From NCBI RefSeq assembly GCF_010858045.1, contig NZ_JAAGVC010000037.1, positions 1 to 51,600 of the forward strand: a DNA stretch of 51,600 nucleotides, in the 5' to 3' direction. The position numbers and the translations under genes are program-made. This DNA is from Nocardia cyriacigeorgica (GTDB lineage Bacteria; Actinomycetota; Actinomycetes; Mycobacteriales; Mycobacteriaceae). Shown here one piece after another: positions 24,087 to 32,872 of the stretch (its first letter is position 1; each line of letters starts with the position of its first letter). Below the pieces are notes generated by a model, which worked only from the letters and a program-made list of their open reading frames with translations, did not search any database and had not been told where the DNA came from.

Positions 24087-25412
24087 ATGGGTTCGGTACT
24101 GGGAGTTGCGGTGGGGGCCTGCGCCGTTCGGCTGGCCCGCCCCCACGCCGGGTACCAGCACGAGCATCTGGCCGCGCGGTCCTTCGACCTCCAGACCGTC
24201 CCGGTAGCCGAGCAGGACCCGGCCGAACTCGCCGCCCAGGCCGTCGGGGTGACGCTGGAGGCGTCCGCCGATATCGCCGCAGCGGCCATCGCCTACCGCA
24301 CCGACCAGCAGGCGAGGGCGCTCCGCGCGGCCATGGCCAAACAGCAGGTCACCAACTACGAGCTGGTTCCCGAACTCAACGCGATCGTCGAATTCGCCGA
24401 GCGCAGCGGCGATATCCGCGGCGCATCCATGCTCGTCGTCTACGACCTCGGCAGCTCGGGGCTGTCGGTGAGCATCGTCGACGTCGAGACCAGGCAGGTC
24501 CGGCACACCGAACGCACCAGCGATATCAGCGGCGACTACATCGACTCACTGATCCGCGAACAACAGATCGCCTCCGGCCGCATCGCGCACCCGCACGATC
24601 CGTCCGGTTTGGCGCAGCTGGACGCGTTGTGCAGGCAGGCCAAGGAACAGCTGTCGAGCAATACCGCGGTGGCGTTGCCCAGCGAGCAGGGCCTGGTGTT
24701 GCTGGCGCAGGAGAATTTCGAAGCGCTGATCACGCTCGCGGTGGAATCGTCCGCGCGGATGGCGCGCGAGGTGGTGATGCGCTCCGGTATGCCCGTCAAC
24801 GGCGTGCTGGTGGTCGGCGGTGGCGCCCGGATTCCGCTGGTAGCGCGGGTTTTGGAGCATTCGCTAGGGCTGCCGGTCGTGGTGCCGGAAGATCCGGAGA
24901 CGGTCGCTGCCCGCGGCGCCGCACTGCTGGCCCGAGCCGTGCGCGCACCGCGTCCGGTCGCGACGACGGCTGCGCACCCTGCCCCTGACCCGGCCTTCGC
25001 CGACGACGAGCTGGCCCCGTCGTGGCTGTCGGCGCCCGCCGAACGCAGGCGCGGGCGCCGCGAGATCAGCGGTGCCGCGTTGACGGTGAGCGCGCTGGCG
25101 GTGGTGGCCGCCATCGGTCTCGGGCTCGGCTACGGCCCGCAGGTGCTGGAACGCGATTCCCACACCAGCGAGGGCAACACCTCACCACTGCCGACCACAC
25201 CGTCAAAGGCGAGCGCGCCGCTCCCGCAGACCGCGGTGCCCACCACCACCGAGGCCGAGGAAGCCATCGCCGAGCCACCGCCGCAGCGTCAGCGGCCGGA
25301 CGAGCCCGCGCCCACCACCGTCGGCCCCAACACCATCGTGGTGGTTCCCGGGCTGCCGCCGATCATCGTTCCGACGATCCCGCCGCTGTTCCCTCCGCCG
25401 CCGCCGGGCTGA
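24087..25412 (+). CDS. Third Hsp70-like membrane-anchored protein
   Basis: 441 residues. VLGVAVGACAVRL is the degenerate phosphate-1 region, VVYDLGSSGLSVSIVD (117-132) is phosphate-2, and LVVGGGARIPLV (241-252) is the adenosine motif. The first lobe is shorter than in canonical Hsp70. There is no substrate-binding domain. One membrane helix (about 328-348) follows, then a Pro/Thr-rich tail ending PPLFPPPPPG. The layout repeats that of the protein at 2145, so the same kind of signalling or scaffold role is likely. ATG 24087 is preferred over GTG 24063 because it fits the Hsp70 N terminus. Confidence 0.8.
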   Translation: MGSVLGVAVGACAVRLARPHAGYQHEHLAARSFDLQTVPVAEQDPAELAAQAVGVTLEASADIAAAAIAYRTDQQARALRAAMAKQQVTNYELVPELNAIVEFAERSGDIRGASMLVVYDLGSSGLSVSIVDVETRQVRHTERTSDISGDYIDSLIREQQIASGRIAHPHDPSGLAQLDALCRQAKEQLSSNTAVALPSEQGLVLLAQENFEALITLAVESSARMAREVVMRSGMPVNGVLVVGGGARIPLVARVLEHSLGLPVVVPEDPETVAARGAALLARAVRAPRPVATTAAHPAPDPAFADDELAPSWLSAPAERRRGRREISGAALTVSALAVVAAIGLGLGYGPQVLERDSHTSEGNTSPLPTTPSKASAPLPQTAVPTTTEAEEAIAEPPPQRQRPDEPAPTTVGPNTIVVVPGLPPIIVPTIPPLFPPPPPG

Positions 25413-25619
25413 GCCGGCTTCCGACGCCGAGCGGCTCGTCGTTCGCGTGCCGCGGTGGTTGGTCACCTGCCGAGCCGGATTCCGGTCCGCGCGGTCGGCG
25501 TGAGCAGCACCGCACATGGGCCGACCAATGGGCGGGCAGGTCCGTGCGCCGGACGGTCGGTCACCCGAGATGCAGACACCGGATCCGAACAGCCCGCGCG
25601 AACACCACCGCGACCGAAC

Positions 25620-26894
25620 TCAGGCCTTCGCGTGGCGCGGGCGGTTGGTCACCTTCGGTGCGGGTTTCCCCGATCCGAACGGCCGCGCGAGCAGCACCGC
25701 GATACCGGTGGTCAGCGGCACCGACAGCGCGAGCGCGATACCGCCGACGGCCGATCGCGCGATCTCGATGGCCACGGCGTCGCCGACCAGTACGTCACGG
25801 ATCTCCCGGCCCGCGACGCTGAACAACAGCAGCAGCGGCAGCGCACCACCGGCGTAGGCGAGCACCAGGGTGTAGACGGTGCTGGCGATGTGGTCGCGAC
25901 CCACCCGCATGGCGGCGGCGAAGATCTCGCGGCGTGAGGCACCCTCGTCCAGCGCCGCCAGTTCGAAGGCGGCCGAGGCCTGGGTGATGGTGACGTCGTT
26001 GAGCACACCGAGCGAACCGATGATGAAGCCCGCCAGCAGCAGCCCGGTGATGCTGACGTGTTCGAGGTAGGTGGCGACGTTGGTGTTCTGCTCCTCCGAC
26101 AGCCCGGTCAGGTCGGTGACGCCGATGGCGATCCAGGATAGCACCGCCGCGAGCACCATCGAGGTCAGTGTGCCGAGTAGGGCCGAACTGGTCCGCAGGT
26201 TCACGCCATGCGCGAGGTAGAGCACCGCGTACAGGATCAGCGAGCCCGCGACCAGCGCGACCGGGATGGCCGGCTTGCCGTCCAGCAGGGCGGGCAGCAT
26301 GAACATCACCAGCACGCCGAAGGCGAATCCGAGCCCGAGGAGTGCGCGCAGTCCGCGCCAGCGCGCGACCACGATGATCACCACCACGAAGGCCAGGGCG
26401 ATCAGCGTCAGCGGCAGGCCGCGCGCGTAGTCGTCGAAGGAGTAGAGCGGGGTTCCGTCGGGCGCGGTCTGCCGGACGATGCGAATGTGGTCGCCCGCTT
26501 TCAATTCCGGCTGCCCCGGCCCCGGCGCGATCTCGAGCAGCGTGTGATTGCCCTCGTGCGGCCCGGATTCGATGGCGATCAGGCTGCGTTGGCAGGTGTA
26601 GGCGTTGGTGGCGGGCGGATCCGGTTTGTCCGCGAACACCTTGCCGAGCGACGGACTGCCGCAGGCCCCCATGTCCTGCAACACCACGGTCCCCGCCTCG
26701 GTCTGCACCGCCCCGCCCCCGGCGTTCTGCATCGGCAGCGGAATATCCACCTGCTGCTCACTGGGCCACAACGCGATGGTGGCGATCACCACGACCACCC
26801 CGATGACCGCTAGTAACCCGACAACGACCCGCGCAGCGGTAGCCCCGATGGCAATCGGCCCGGAGTGATCGTGATGGTGATGGTGGTCGCTCAC
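25620..26894 (-). CDS. YibE/F-like multipass membrane protein
   Basis: 424 residues. After MSDHHHHHDHS, a possible metal-binding His run, comes one helix, an extracytoplasmic domain with two cysteines (DMGACGSPS and TCQRS) and about seven further helices of the YibE/F family (EHVSITGLLLAGFIIGSLG, LNDVTITQASAAFELAALD). The family's substrate is unknown. The GTG start has TAAGCT six bases upstream and no ribosome site, indicating a leaderless transcript. Confidence 0.85.
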   Translation of the reverse strand: MSDHHHHHDHSGPIAIGATAARVVVGLLAVIGVVVVIATIALWPSEQQVDIPLPMQNAGGGAVQTEAGTVVLQDMGACGSPSLGKVFADKPDPPATNAYTCQRSLIAIESGPHEGNHTLLEIAPGPGQPELKAGDHIRIVRQTAPDGTPLYSFDDYARGLPLTLIALAFVVVIIVVARWRGLRALLGLGFAFGVLVMFMLPALLDGKPAIPVALVAGSLILYAVLYLAHGVNLRTSSALLGTLTSMVLAAVLSWIAIGVTDLTGLSEEQNTNVATYLEHVSITGLLLAGFIIGSLGVLNDVTITQASAAFELAALDEGASRREIFAAAMRVGRDHIASTVYTLVLAYAGGALPLLLLFSVAGREIRDVLVGDAVAIEIARSAVGGIALALSVPLTTGIAVLLARPFGSGKPAPKVTNRPRHAKA

Positions 26895-26900
26895 GCGCCG

Positions 26901-26906
26901 AGCTTA
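26901..26906 (-). promoter_or_regulatory. -10 element TAAGCT of the YibE/F gene (leaderless)
   Basis: TAAGCT on the minus strand, exactly six bases before the GTG start at 26894. Confidence 0.55.
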
Positions 26907-27181
26907 ATGGACGTGATTTTCAAGAGCACCGGAAGCGGTCGAGACAACCACCGAGCCCAGATTCCCCCACCAAAGAGACCCTTCACCGCCCCACAGGATC
27001 CAGATACCCACCAAGCACGGACCCGACCAACCGCCCCAACCCCAATCGGCCCAGCTGGTCTTTCTCCCCACCGCACCAACTGATCTCGCAAGATCCGGGT
27101 AACTCACCGGGTACGGGCTAACTCGCCTTTATGCAATACCGCCGGCCGCCAACGCAAAGAACCCCGCGTCTAAGTCTGGCC
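26907..27181. other. Intergenic stretch between YibE/F start and 6C RNA
   Basis: About 275 bp without a credible gene. I see nothing else recognisable in it. Confidence 0.5.
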
Positions 27182-27333
27182 AAAAAACGCGGAGAGGCGG
27201 ACCGGCCGGCGGAGAGCAGGGGGATGTCTCCGCCGGCCGCAGGGTGGCGCCCAGGGGGGTAGGCAGCCTGACCCACAAGGTCGGCTTGTCCAGGGGGGGT
27301 AGACAACCCGACCGGGCGCTCGAAAGCGCCGAT
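27182..27333 (-). ncRNA. 6C RNA
   Basis: Read leftwards, the transcript would start near 27332. Its first hairpin is closed by a UUCG loop (27315-27330). A second stem-loop (27279-27313; GGUCGG with CCGACC, then UUGUC with GACAA) has seven Cs in its loop. A third (27242-27274) has six Cs in its loop. A 12-bp terminator stem (27204-27215 with 27227-27238) follows, then a short C/U-rich stretch and UUUUUU at 27182-27187. Two hairpins each with six or more loop cytosines define the actinobacterial 6C RNA family (the M. tuberculosis relative is B11), which regulates targets by C-rich loop pairing. The open frame across this region is a shadow. Confidence 0.9.
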
Positions 27334-27337
27334 GCCT

Positions 27338-27362
27338 ACTGTACACAAAACAACTTGTTTTG
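27338..27362 (-). promoter_or_regulatory. Promoter and operator candidate of the 6C RNA
   Basis: TACAGT (27338-27343) is a -10 about six bases before the RNA start. Directly upstream, CAAAACAA-c-TTGTTTTG (27346-27362) is a perfect 8+1+8 palindrome covering the spacer and part of the -35 region, so expression is probably repressible. Confidence 0.65.
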
Positions 27363-27453
27363 CGCTAGTAAGTCTCCAAAAACCGCGATTAGACGAACAT
27401 GAAGTCTGTTTTCACCGCAGGAAGCAGGGGCTGGTCCCGTTGACGGCAATGCG

Positions 27454-28701
27454 CTACTGGCGGTAGCTGGACAGGAAGTTGCCGAAGCGTTCGATGGCGA
27501 CGGCCAGGTCACGGGCCCACGGCAAGGTGACGATCCGTAGGTGGTCGTGGTTGGGCCAGTTGAACCCGGTGCCCTGGACCATCAGGATCTTCTCCTGCAA
27601 CAGCAGGTCGAGGATGAGCTTGGCGTCGTCGTGGATCTCGTAGACATTCGGGTCCAGCCGCGGGAACGCGTACAGCGCGCCCTTCGGCTTCACGCACGAG
27701 ACGCCGGGAATCATGTTCAACCGCTCCCAGGCCACATCGCGCTGCTCCAGCAGCCTGCCGCCGGGCAGGATCAGATCTTCGATGCTCTGGTGGCCGCCGA
27801 GCGCCACCTGGATGGCGTGCTGCGCGGGCACATTCGGGCACAACCGGGACGAGGCCAGTAGGTCGATGCCCTCGATGAAGCCGGCCGCGTGCTCCTTCGG
27901 ACCGGTGATCGCCAGCCAACCCGACCGGTAGCCCGCCACCCGGTAGGCCTTGGACAGGCCGTTGAACGTCAGGCAGAGCAGGTCCGGTGCCAGCGTCGCC
28001 AGCGAGATGTGCTTGGCGTCGTCGTAGAGGATCTTGTCGTAGATCTCATCGGCGAGCAGCAACAGCTGATGTTTGCGCGCCAGGTCGACCAGCTGCTGCA
28101 ACACCTCGGTGGAGTACACCGCGCCGGTGGGATTGTTCGGGTTGATCACCAGCAGCGCCTTGGTCTTGTCGGTGATCTTCGATTCGATGTCGGCGATATC
28201 GGGCTGCCAGCCGTTGGACTCGTCGCACAGGTAATGCACCGGCGTGCCGCCCGCCAGGCTGGTCATCGCGGTCCACAGCGGATAGTCCGGGGCGGGGATG
28301 AGCACCTCGTCGCCGTTGTTCAGCAGCGCCTGCATGGTGATGGTGATCAGCTCGGACACACCATTGCCCAGGTAGACGCTGTCCACGTCGAGCTCGGGGA
28401 AACCGGGCACCAGCTCATAGCGGGTGACGATGGCGCGCCGGGCCGACAGGATCCCCTTGGATTCGGAGTAGCCCTGCGCATAGGGCAGCGCGGCGATGAT
28501 GTCGCGCATGATCACATCGGGGGCCTCGAACCCGAACGGCGCCGGGTTGCCGATGTTGAGCTTGAGGATGCGATGCCCCTCGGCCTCCAGCCGTGCCGCA
28601 TGCGCGAGTACCGGTCCACGGATCTCGTAGACGACGTCCTGCAGCTTCGTGGATTGCTCCAGAACACGCGGCGGGCGATGCGGATGATGACCAGTGCTCA
28701 C
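27454..28701 (-). CDS. aspC: Class I aminotransferase, AspC/Rv0337c type
   Basis: 415 residues, PLP fold type I. The sequence follows Rv0337c closely as I recall it: KLNIGNPAPFGFEAPDVIMR, VINPNNPTGAVYS and LLADEIYDKILYDD, with the PLP lysine in TFNGLSKAYRVAGYR. Related enzymes transaminate aspartate or alanine. The GTG at 28701 gives the family-length N terminus. A GGAG is too close for ideal spacing, and CACCAT lies six bases upstream, so a leaderless start is possible. The frame continues upstream to 28812 with unrelated residues. In M. tuberculosis the gene sits beside etfD; here they are 10 kb apart. Confidence 0.92.
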   Translation of the reverse strand: MSTGHHPHRPPRVLEQSTKLQDVVYEIRGPVLAHAARLEAEGHRILKLNIGNPAPFGFEAPDVIMRDIIAALPYAQGYSESKGILSARRAIVTRYELVPGFPELDVDSVYLGNGVSELITITMQALLNNGDEVLIPAPDYPLWTAMTSLAGGTPVHYLCDESNGWQPDIADIESKITDKTKALLVINPNNPTGAVYSTEVLQQLVDLARKHQLLLLADEIYDKILYDDAKHISLATLAPDLLCLTFNGLSKAYRVAGYRSGWLAITGPKEHAAGFIEGIDLLASSRLCPNVPAQHAIQVALGGHQSIEDLILPGGRLLEQRDVAWERLNMIPGVSCVKPKGALYAFPRLDPNVYEIHDDAKLILDLLLQEKILMVQGTGFNWPNHDHLRIVTLPWARDLAVAIERFGNFLSSYRQ

Positions 28702-28758
28702 CGCTCCATGGTGCCATCCTCGGCAATTCTCGCTCCGGGTCCCCGCCTCGCCGTCGCG

Positions 28759-28764
28759 TAGGGT
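28759..28764 (+). promoter_or_regulatory. -10 element TAGGGT of the Mce-associated-type gene
   Basis: TAGGGT would start a transcript near 28771, giving a 28-base leader with GGAGGAG at 28784-28790. Confidence 0.45.
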
Positions 28765-28798
28765 GACCGGCGTAACTGTGGGTGGAGGAGACCGGGCG

Positions 28799-29494
28799 TT
28801 GGACAGCAGCAACAGCGGGGGCGGCTGGCAGAGTGGGCCGATGGGCCCGGATCACGGCTGGCGGAGTGGGTTCGGGCCGGGGGCTCAGCCACCGCCGGGG
28901 GCGCCGATGCCGAACCCCGCCTTCGGCGCGCCGCTACCACCTGGACCACCACCCGGCCGTGGGCCCGGTCGCCGTATCGCGTTGATCGGCGTCGCCGTGC
29001 TGGTGGCCGCGCTGGTGATCGGCGGCGTCGGAGTCGCGATCGGCGTGACGATCAGCGACTCGGACCCGGTCGAGCAGGCCCGGCCGACGACGACCGCGCG
29101 GCCGTCAGCGCAGGATTCCCGCGCGGCGGCCCGGCAGGCGGCGTGCGATTTCACCGCCATCATGACCACCTACGACTACCGCGATCTCGAGTCGTACAAG
29201 CGGTCGGTCGACGCCGGCTCGACCGGAACGTTCAAGAGCGATTTCGACAACACCTTCCCCGACCTGAGCAACCTGATGGTCACGATGCAGATGTCGTCGA
29301 CGAGCTCCGCCAACGAGTGCGTCTATCTCACCGGGAACGGTAAGCGAGCCGAGGTGAGCGTCCATGCCGACTACACCGTGACGAAAGCCTTCGAACCGGC
29401 GCCACGGAACGAGCGCCAGTCGTTCACCGTGACGATGGAGCGGGTCGACGGCCGGTGGTTGTGCTCAGGAATGGCTCCCGCCGAACCGAAATAG
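28799..29494 (+). CDS. Mce-associated-type single-pass membrane protein
   Basis: 231 residues. A Gly/Pro-rich cytoplasmic segment, one membrane helix (IALIGVAVLVAALVIGGVGVAI) and an extracytoplasmic domain (AACDFTAIMTTYDYRDLESY through VDGRWLCSG). The last part has the NTF2-like plan of Mce-associated proteins such as Rv1362c. The start is TTG, chosen because a near-perfect GGAGGAG lies eight bases upstream; GTG 28778 is the alternative. It stands alone, without mce genes in the window. Confidence 0.7.
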   Translation: MDSSNSGGGWQSGPMGPDHGWRSGFGPGAQPPPGAPMPNPAFGAPLPPGPPPGRGPGRRIALIGVAVLVAALVIGGVGVAIGVTISDSDPVEQARPTTTARPSAQDSRAAARQAACDFTAIMTTYDYRDLESYKRSVDAGSTGTFKSDFDNTFPDLSNLMVTMQMSSTSSANECVYLTGNGKRAEVSVHADYTVTKAFEPAPRNERQSFTVTMERVDGRWLCSGMAPAEPK

Positions 29495-29500
29495 CGGAGC

Positions 29501-30877
29501 TCAGCCCGCCGACCCTGCCGCGAGCCCGTTGGCGGCGGTGCTCCCGCAGAACTCCTCGATGCGCTCGTCCAGCGCGGCGGCTTCGGTGGCGCCGTCGAAG
29601 GTGGGCGCGGCGAGGCGGCGGCGGACGCCGGTGAGCCGTTCCTCCAGTTGGGCGATGCGTTTGTCCTCGGCGAGGCCGAGCACCGGATGCAGGGCCTCGC
29701 TCGCGCCGTCGAGGCTGCCGTTGATCAGGTGCGCGGCCGCCGAATCCACCCGGGCCAGGGCCTCGGCGCCGTAGGAGCGCTGCCATGCCGGGCCGGTGGA
29801 GTACAGCTCGATCGCCTGCTCGGTCGCCGCGAGGGCGGGCTCGGCCATGCCGAGATGGATGTAGGTGGCGCCCGCGTAGTACTGCGCCTTCGCGTCCGGG
29901 AATCCGAAGACGCCGCCGATGCCATCGTGCAGGGTGTCCGAACCGGAGCCGTCGCGGGCGTCGGTGGCCGCGCGCAGGCAGCGCTCGGTATCGGCGGCAC
30001 TGCCGATCTTGGACCAGATCCTGGCCTCGATATTGCTCAATCGCACCCGCGCGGTGGCCGAATCGGCGAATTCCAATCCGCTCTGGGCCAGTTCGACCGC
30101 TCGGCGTGGACGCTCCGACCAGTACTCGATGAGCGCGTGCATGCCCCGGGTCCACGCGCGTAATCCGTTGTGCCCACATAATTCGGCATAGGCCCTGGCG
30201 GCGCGGATCTGTTCGGCGGCGGCATCGTAATGGCCGAGATCGGTACTGGCGTTGGCGAGCAACCCGGACAAGCTACCCGCGAGCAGATACAGATGACTGG
30301 TATCGGCGGGACGCTGCTGCCCCTCCAGCAAGCGATACACCCGCCGCCGCACCCGCAGCATCTCCACCACCATCGGGACCGGCGGAATATGCACGTAGTC
30401 GTTGGCGATTCGGGTGACGTCGGCGTCGAGCTGTTCCAATGTCATCGCGCCGATATTGGTGCTCTCGGCCCGGCTCGCGTGTTCACTGGCCTCGTGGGCA
30501 GCCGCCATTATCAGATCCCTCTCCGAAATCGCTGCTAACGCATCGCCTCTCACCGCGCCGGCGTCTATGAGGTCCAAGAGTTCCGCGTCGCTGGAATAAC
30601 TGCTGTGCGCCGAGTCGCCGGCTCGCGCGTCGAATCGCGGTGTGGCGGGCTGACTGATCAGCTCCGCGAACCGTGCCCGCACCACATCGTCGGACCTGGC
30701 CAGGGAGGTATCGAGCGCGGCCTGGTTCACCGGGCGCGGATGAACCCGGCTGCCGCCCGCTTCCCATTTGGATACCAGGCGCTGGTGCACCCCCAAATGG
30801 GCGGCAAACTCCCGGATACTCATCCGCATGGCGTCGCGCAGCGCCCGGGTCTCCTTCCCTGACCACTGCCGGACCAC
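29501..30877 (-). CDS. XRE-type HTH regulator with TPR-like C terminus
   Basis: 458 residues. The N-terminal helix-turn-helix (MSIREFAAHLGVHQRLVSKW) is followed by an all-alpha region with TPR-like repeats (YAELCGHNGLRAWTRGMHAL, YYAGATYIHLGMAEPALAAT). This is a common type of uncharacterised regulator in Nocardia and Streptomyces. The start is GTG 30877, five bases after GAAGGGAAG; the frame runs up to 31144 without support. It diverges from the small protein at 31091, which it may control. Confidence 0.8.
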   Translation of the reverse strand: MVRQWSGKETRALRDAMRMSIREFAAHLGVHQRLVSKWEAGGSRVHPRPVNQAALDTSLARSDDVVRARFAELISQPATPRFDARAGDSAHSSYSSDAELLDLIDAGAVRGDALAAISERDLIMAAAHEASEHASRAESTNIGAMTLEQLDADVTRIANDYVHIPPVPMVVEMLRVRRRVYRLLEGQQRPADTSHLYLLAGSLSGLLANASTDLGHYDAAAEQIRAARAYAELCGHNGLRAWTRGMHALIEYWSERPRRAVELAQSGLEFADSATARVRLSNIEARIWSKIGSAADTERCLRAATDARDGSGSDTLHDGIGGVFGFPDAKAQYYAGATYIHLGMAEPALAATEQAIELYSTGPAWQRSYGAEALARVDSAAAHLINGSLDGASEALHPVLGLAEDKRIAQLEERLTGVRRRLAAPTFDGATEAAALDERIEEFCGSTAANGLAAGSAG

Positions 30878-31090
30878 GTTGTCTTCCCTTCGAACGAAAC
30901 GTCCCCCACAGGTTACGAGCAAATTGTGAGCGCTGCCACATGCCTTTTCGACTCGAATAACTGGCAGCGCAAGGGCAGTGGAACGCCGGCGGGTCGGCGC
31001 TTGTGGCGCGCCGGGCATTACCGCGAGCCTGGAATCGGTGGCGAATCCGACTCCGACCGGCCCGGCGTCAGCGGGCCAGGGGGCTACGCG

Positions 31091-31540
31091 ATGAACGTGG
31101 AAAAACTGAGGACGATCGACGATTGGGCGGCCTTCTACCGGCACGAATTCGGGCTGGTGGTCACCGAACGCGGCGGGTTCGTGATGCTACCGATCACCGC
31201 GAGGGCCTGCGTGATTCACCTACCCACCTGGCGGGCGGAGAAGGTCCGTGCGGCACTGGCACAGCAGGGCGTGCGAGTTCCCATGCTGGCCAGGCAGATC
31301 CGTTGGAGCTTCCTGGCCACCCCGGACAGCAGGCCAGGCGCGCAGCTCATGGAGGTGCTCAACCGCCTCGACATCGGCATACCCGCTGTCGGCAGTGCCG
31401 TCATGCTGCCCACCGGCCTCGGTCGCTGGACCAGAGAAGGCTGCTACTGGGTCGAGCCTCCGGAGCGAGGCCGACGACTGCCGCCGCTGTCGACGATCGT
31501 CACAGCCGCGCTTGCGGTGGGTGCGGATCGGCCCGACTAG
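31091..31540 (+). CDS. Small protein divergent from the XRE regulator, unknown function
   Basis: 149 residues with no signal peptide or membrane helix. LRTIDDWAAFYRHEFGLVV and the later LPTWRAEKVRAAL and GRWTREGCYWVEPP recall the N-terminal fold of bifunctional primase/polymerase-like proteins of Nocardia, but the catalytic acids are not evident and I give no function. ATG 31091 has AGGGGG seven bases upstream. Pairing with an HTH/TPR regulator suggests a two-gene regulatory unit. Confidence 0.6.
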   Translation: MNVEKLRTIDDWAAFYRHEFGLVVTERGGFVMLPITARACVIHLPTWRAEKVRAALAQQGVRVPMLARQIRWSFLATPDSRPGAQLMEVLNRLDIGIPAVGSAVMLPTGLGRWTREGCYWVEPPERGRRLPPLSTIVTAALAVGADRPD

Positions 31541-31560
31541 AGCGGTCGGTCGCGCTCGGT

Positions 31561-31593
31561 CCCGGCGCATAGACGAGGAAGCTGTGCGCCGGG
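31561..31593. terminator. Weak hairpin between convergent genes
   Basis: CCCGGCGCA (31561-31569) pairs perfectly with TGCGCCGGG (31585-31593) across a 15-base loop, between the 31540 stop and the dcd stop. No T run. Confidence 0.4.
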
Positions 31594-31686
31594 CCGGGCG
31601 GGGGGCACAGGATCGGCGCGGGCGCCGGTCCTGATCGATACCGGAAGGTGGTGCCGGTGCCGTCGTCGGCCCGTTCGCGCCGGGAG

Positions 31687-32268
31687 CTACCGGTCCAGGC
31701 TCGGCAGCGGGAAGTTCAAGTACGCCTTCGACGGCGTCGGACCCCGCTGACCCTGGTATTTGGAGCCGGTGGCGGCGCTGCCGTAGGGGTTCTCGGCGGG
31801 GCTGGTCAGCCGGAACAGGCACAGCTGACCGATCTTCATGCCCGGCCACAGGGTGATCGGCAGGTTCGCCACATTCGACAGCTCCAACGTGATGTGGCCG
31901 CTGAACCCGGGATCGATGAACCCCGCGGTGGAATGGGTGAGCAGGCCGAGCCGGCCCAGACTCGACTTACCCTCCAGGCGGCCCGCCAGATCGTCGGGCA
32001 GGGTGCACACCTCCAGCGTGGAGCCGAGCACGAACTCACCCGGATGCAGCACGAACGGCTCACCGGGCGCGGGCTCGACCAGACTGGTCAGCTCGTCCTG
32101 CCGCTGAGCCGGGTCGATATGGGTGTATCGGGTGTTGTTGAACACCCGGAACATCCCGTCCAGACGCACGTCGATGCTCGACGGCTGGATCAGGTTTTCC
32201 TGGAACGGCTCGAGCCCGAGACGCCCACCGGCGATCTCCGCGCGGATGTCACGATCGGAAAGCAGCAC
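31687..32268 (-). CDS. dcd: dCTP deaminase
   Basis: 193 residues. LIQPSSIDVRLDGMFRVF, RLEGKSSLGRLGLLTHSTAG and GHITLELSNVANLPI carry the active site, with the catalytic Glu in the TLELSN motif. It matches the M. tuberculosis enzyme (Rv0321, 190 residues), which both deaminates dCTP and hydrolyses dUTP to dUMP. The start is uncertain: GTG 32268 matches the family N terminus, and GTG 32274 adds two residues. TACGCT (32276-32281) would start transcription about one base before 32268. The open frame reaches 33063, but the extension is a shadow. Confidence 0.92.
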   Translation of the reverse strand: MLLSDRDIRAEIAGGRLGLEPFQENLIQPSSIDVRLDGMFRVFNNTRYTHIDPAQRQDELTSLVEPAPGEPFVLHPGEFVLGSTLEVCTLPDDLAGRLEGKSSLGRLGLLTHSTAGFIDPGFSGHITLELSNVANLPITLWPGMKIGQLCLFRLTSPAENPYGSAATGSKYQGQRGPTPSKAYLNFPLPSLDR

Positions 32269-32343
32269 GCGCACGAGCGTAATGGCAGGCCATCGCGGCC
32301 CGGTCACCGGGAAGTTGTCGGACCCCTGCGGCATCATCGGCCC

Positions 32344-32724
32344 ATGTCCGATTCCGACGCAGGCAGCCACCGTCATCACGCCATCGACTACATCGAAATC
32401 GCCGTCACCGATCTGCCCGCGGCCAAACGCTTCTATACCGAGGCGTTCGGGTGGCAGTTCAACGACTACGGACCCGCATACGCCGGCTTCCGAAACCCGG
32501 CCGGAGCGGAAAACGCCGAGGTCGGCGGGCTGGCGCTGGCCGAGCAGGTACGTCACGGCGGGCCGCTGGTGCTGCTGTACTCCGACGATCTGGACGGCTC
32601 GGTGCGGGCGGTCGAGGCCGCGGGCGGGACCGTCGTCAACGGGCCGTACGAATTCCCGGGCGGTCGGCGATTCCACTTCACCGATCCGAGCGGGAATGAG
32701 CTCGGGGTGTGGGCGCAGAAGTAG
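32344..32724 (+). CDS. VOC-superfamily (glyoxalase/bleomycin-resistance fold) protein
   Basis: 126 residues with the two beta-alpha-beta-beta-beta halves of VOC proteins: IDYIEIAVTDLPAAKRFYTE, GPLVLLYSDDLD and GRRFHFTDPSGNELGVW. The late Glu (GNELGVW) is a usual metal ligand. Substrate unknown. ATG 32344 starts MSDSDAGSHRHH without a ribosome site and with CATCAT six bases upstream. The upstream part of the frame overlaps dcd and was discarded. Confidence 0.8.
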   Translation: MSDSDAGSHRHHAIDYIEIAVTDLPAAKRFYTEAFGWQFNDYGPAYAGFRNPAGAENAEVGGLALAEQVRHGGPLVLLYSDDLDGSVRAVEAAGGTVVNGPYEFPGGRRFHFTDPSGNELGVWAQK

Positions 32725-32872
32725 TTCGGCCAGGACGAGGCGTCGGTTCCGCGCGGGACCGAGCCGGGTACCACCTCGAGCCGAGGCGTAGAACCACACC
32801 CGGCCCGCGGCTTCTCCTGATGCCGCGAGGTCCTGTCGTGCGCTTCGGTCGGCGCCGACTCGCCCGGAGCGG

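Noticed and set aside
27118..27348. 76-residue open frame on the minus strand
   Set aside because: It coincides with the 6C RNA hairpins and terminator, and lacks a start signal.
29501..31144. Longer XRE regulator from 31144
   Set aside because: The GTG at 30877 has a good ribosome site directly before the helix-turn-helix. The extension overlaps the divergent gene at 31091.
31648..32343. Long N-terminal extension of the VOC protein (232 residues)
   Set aside because: It is antisense to dcd and has no VOC features. The family start is MSDSDAG at 32344.
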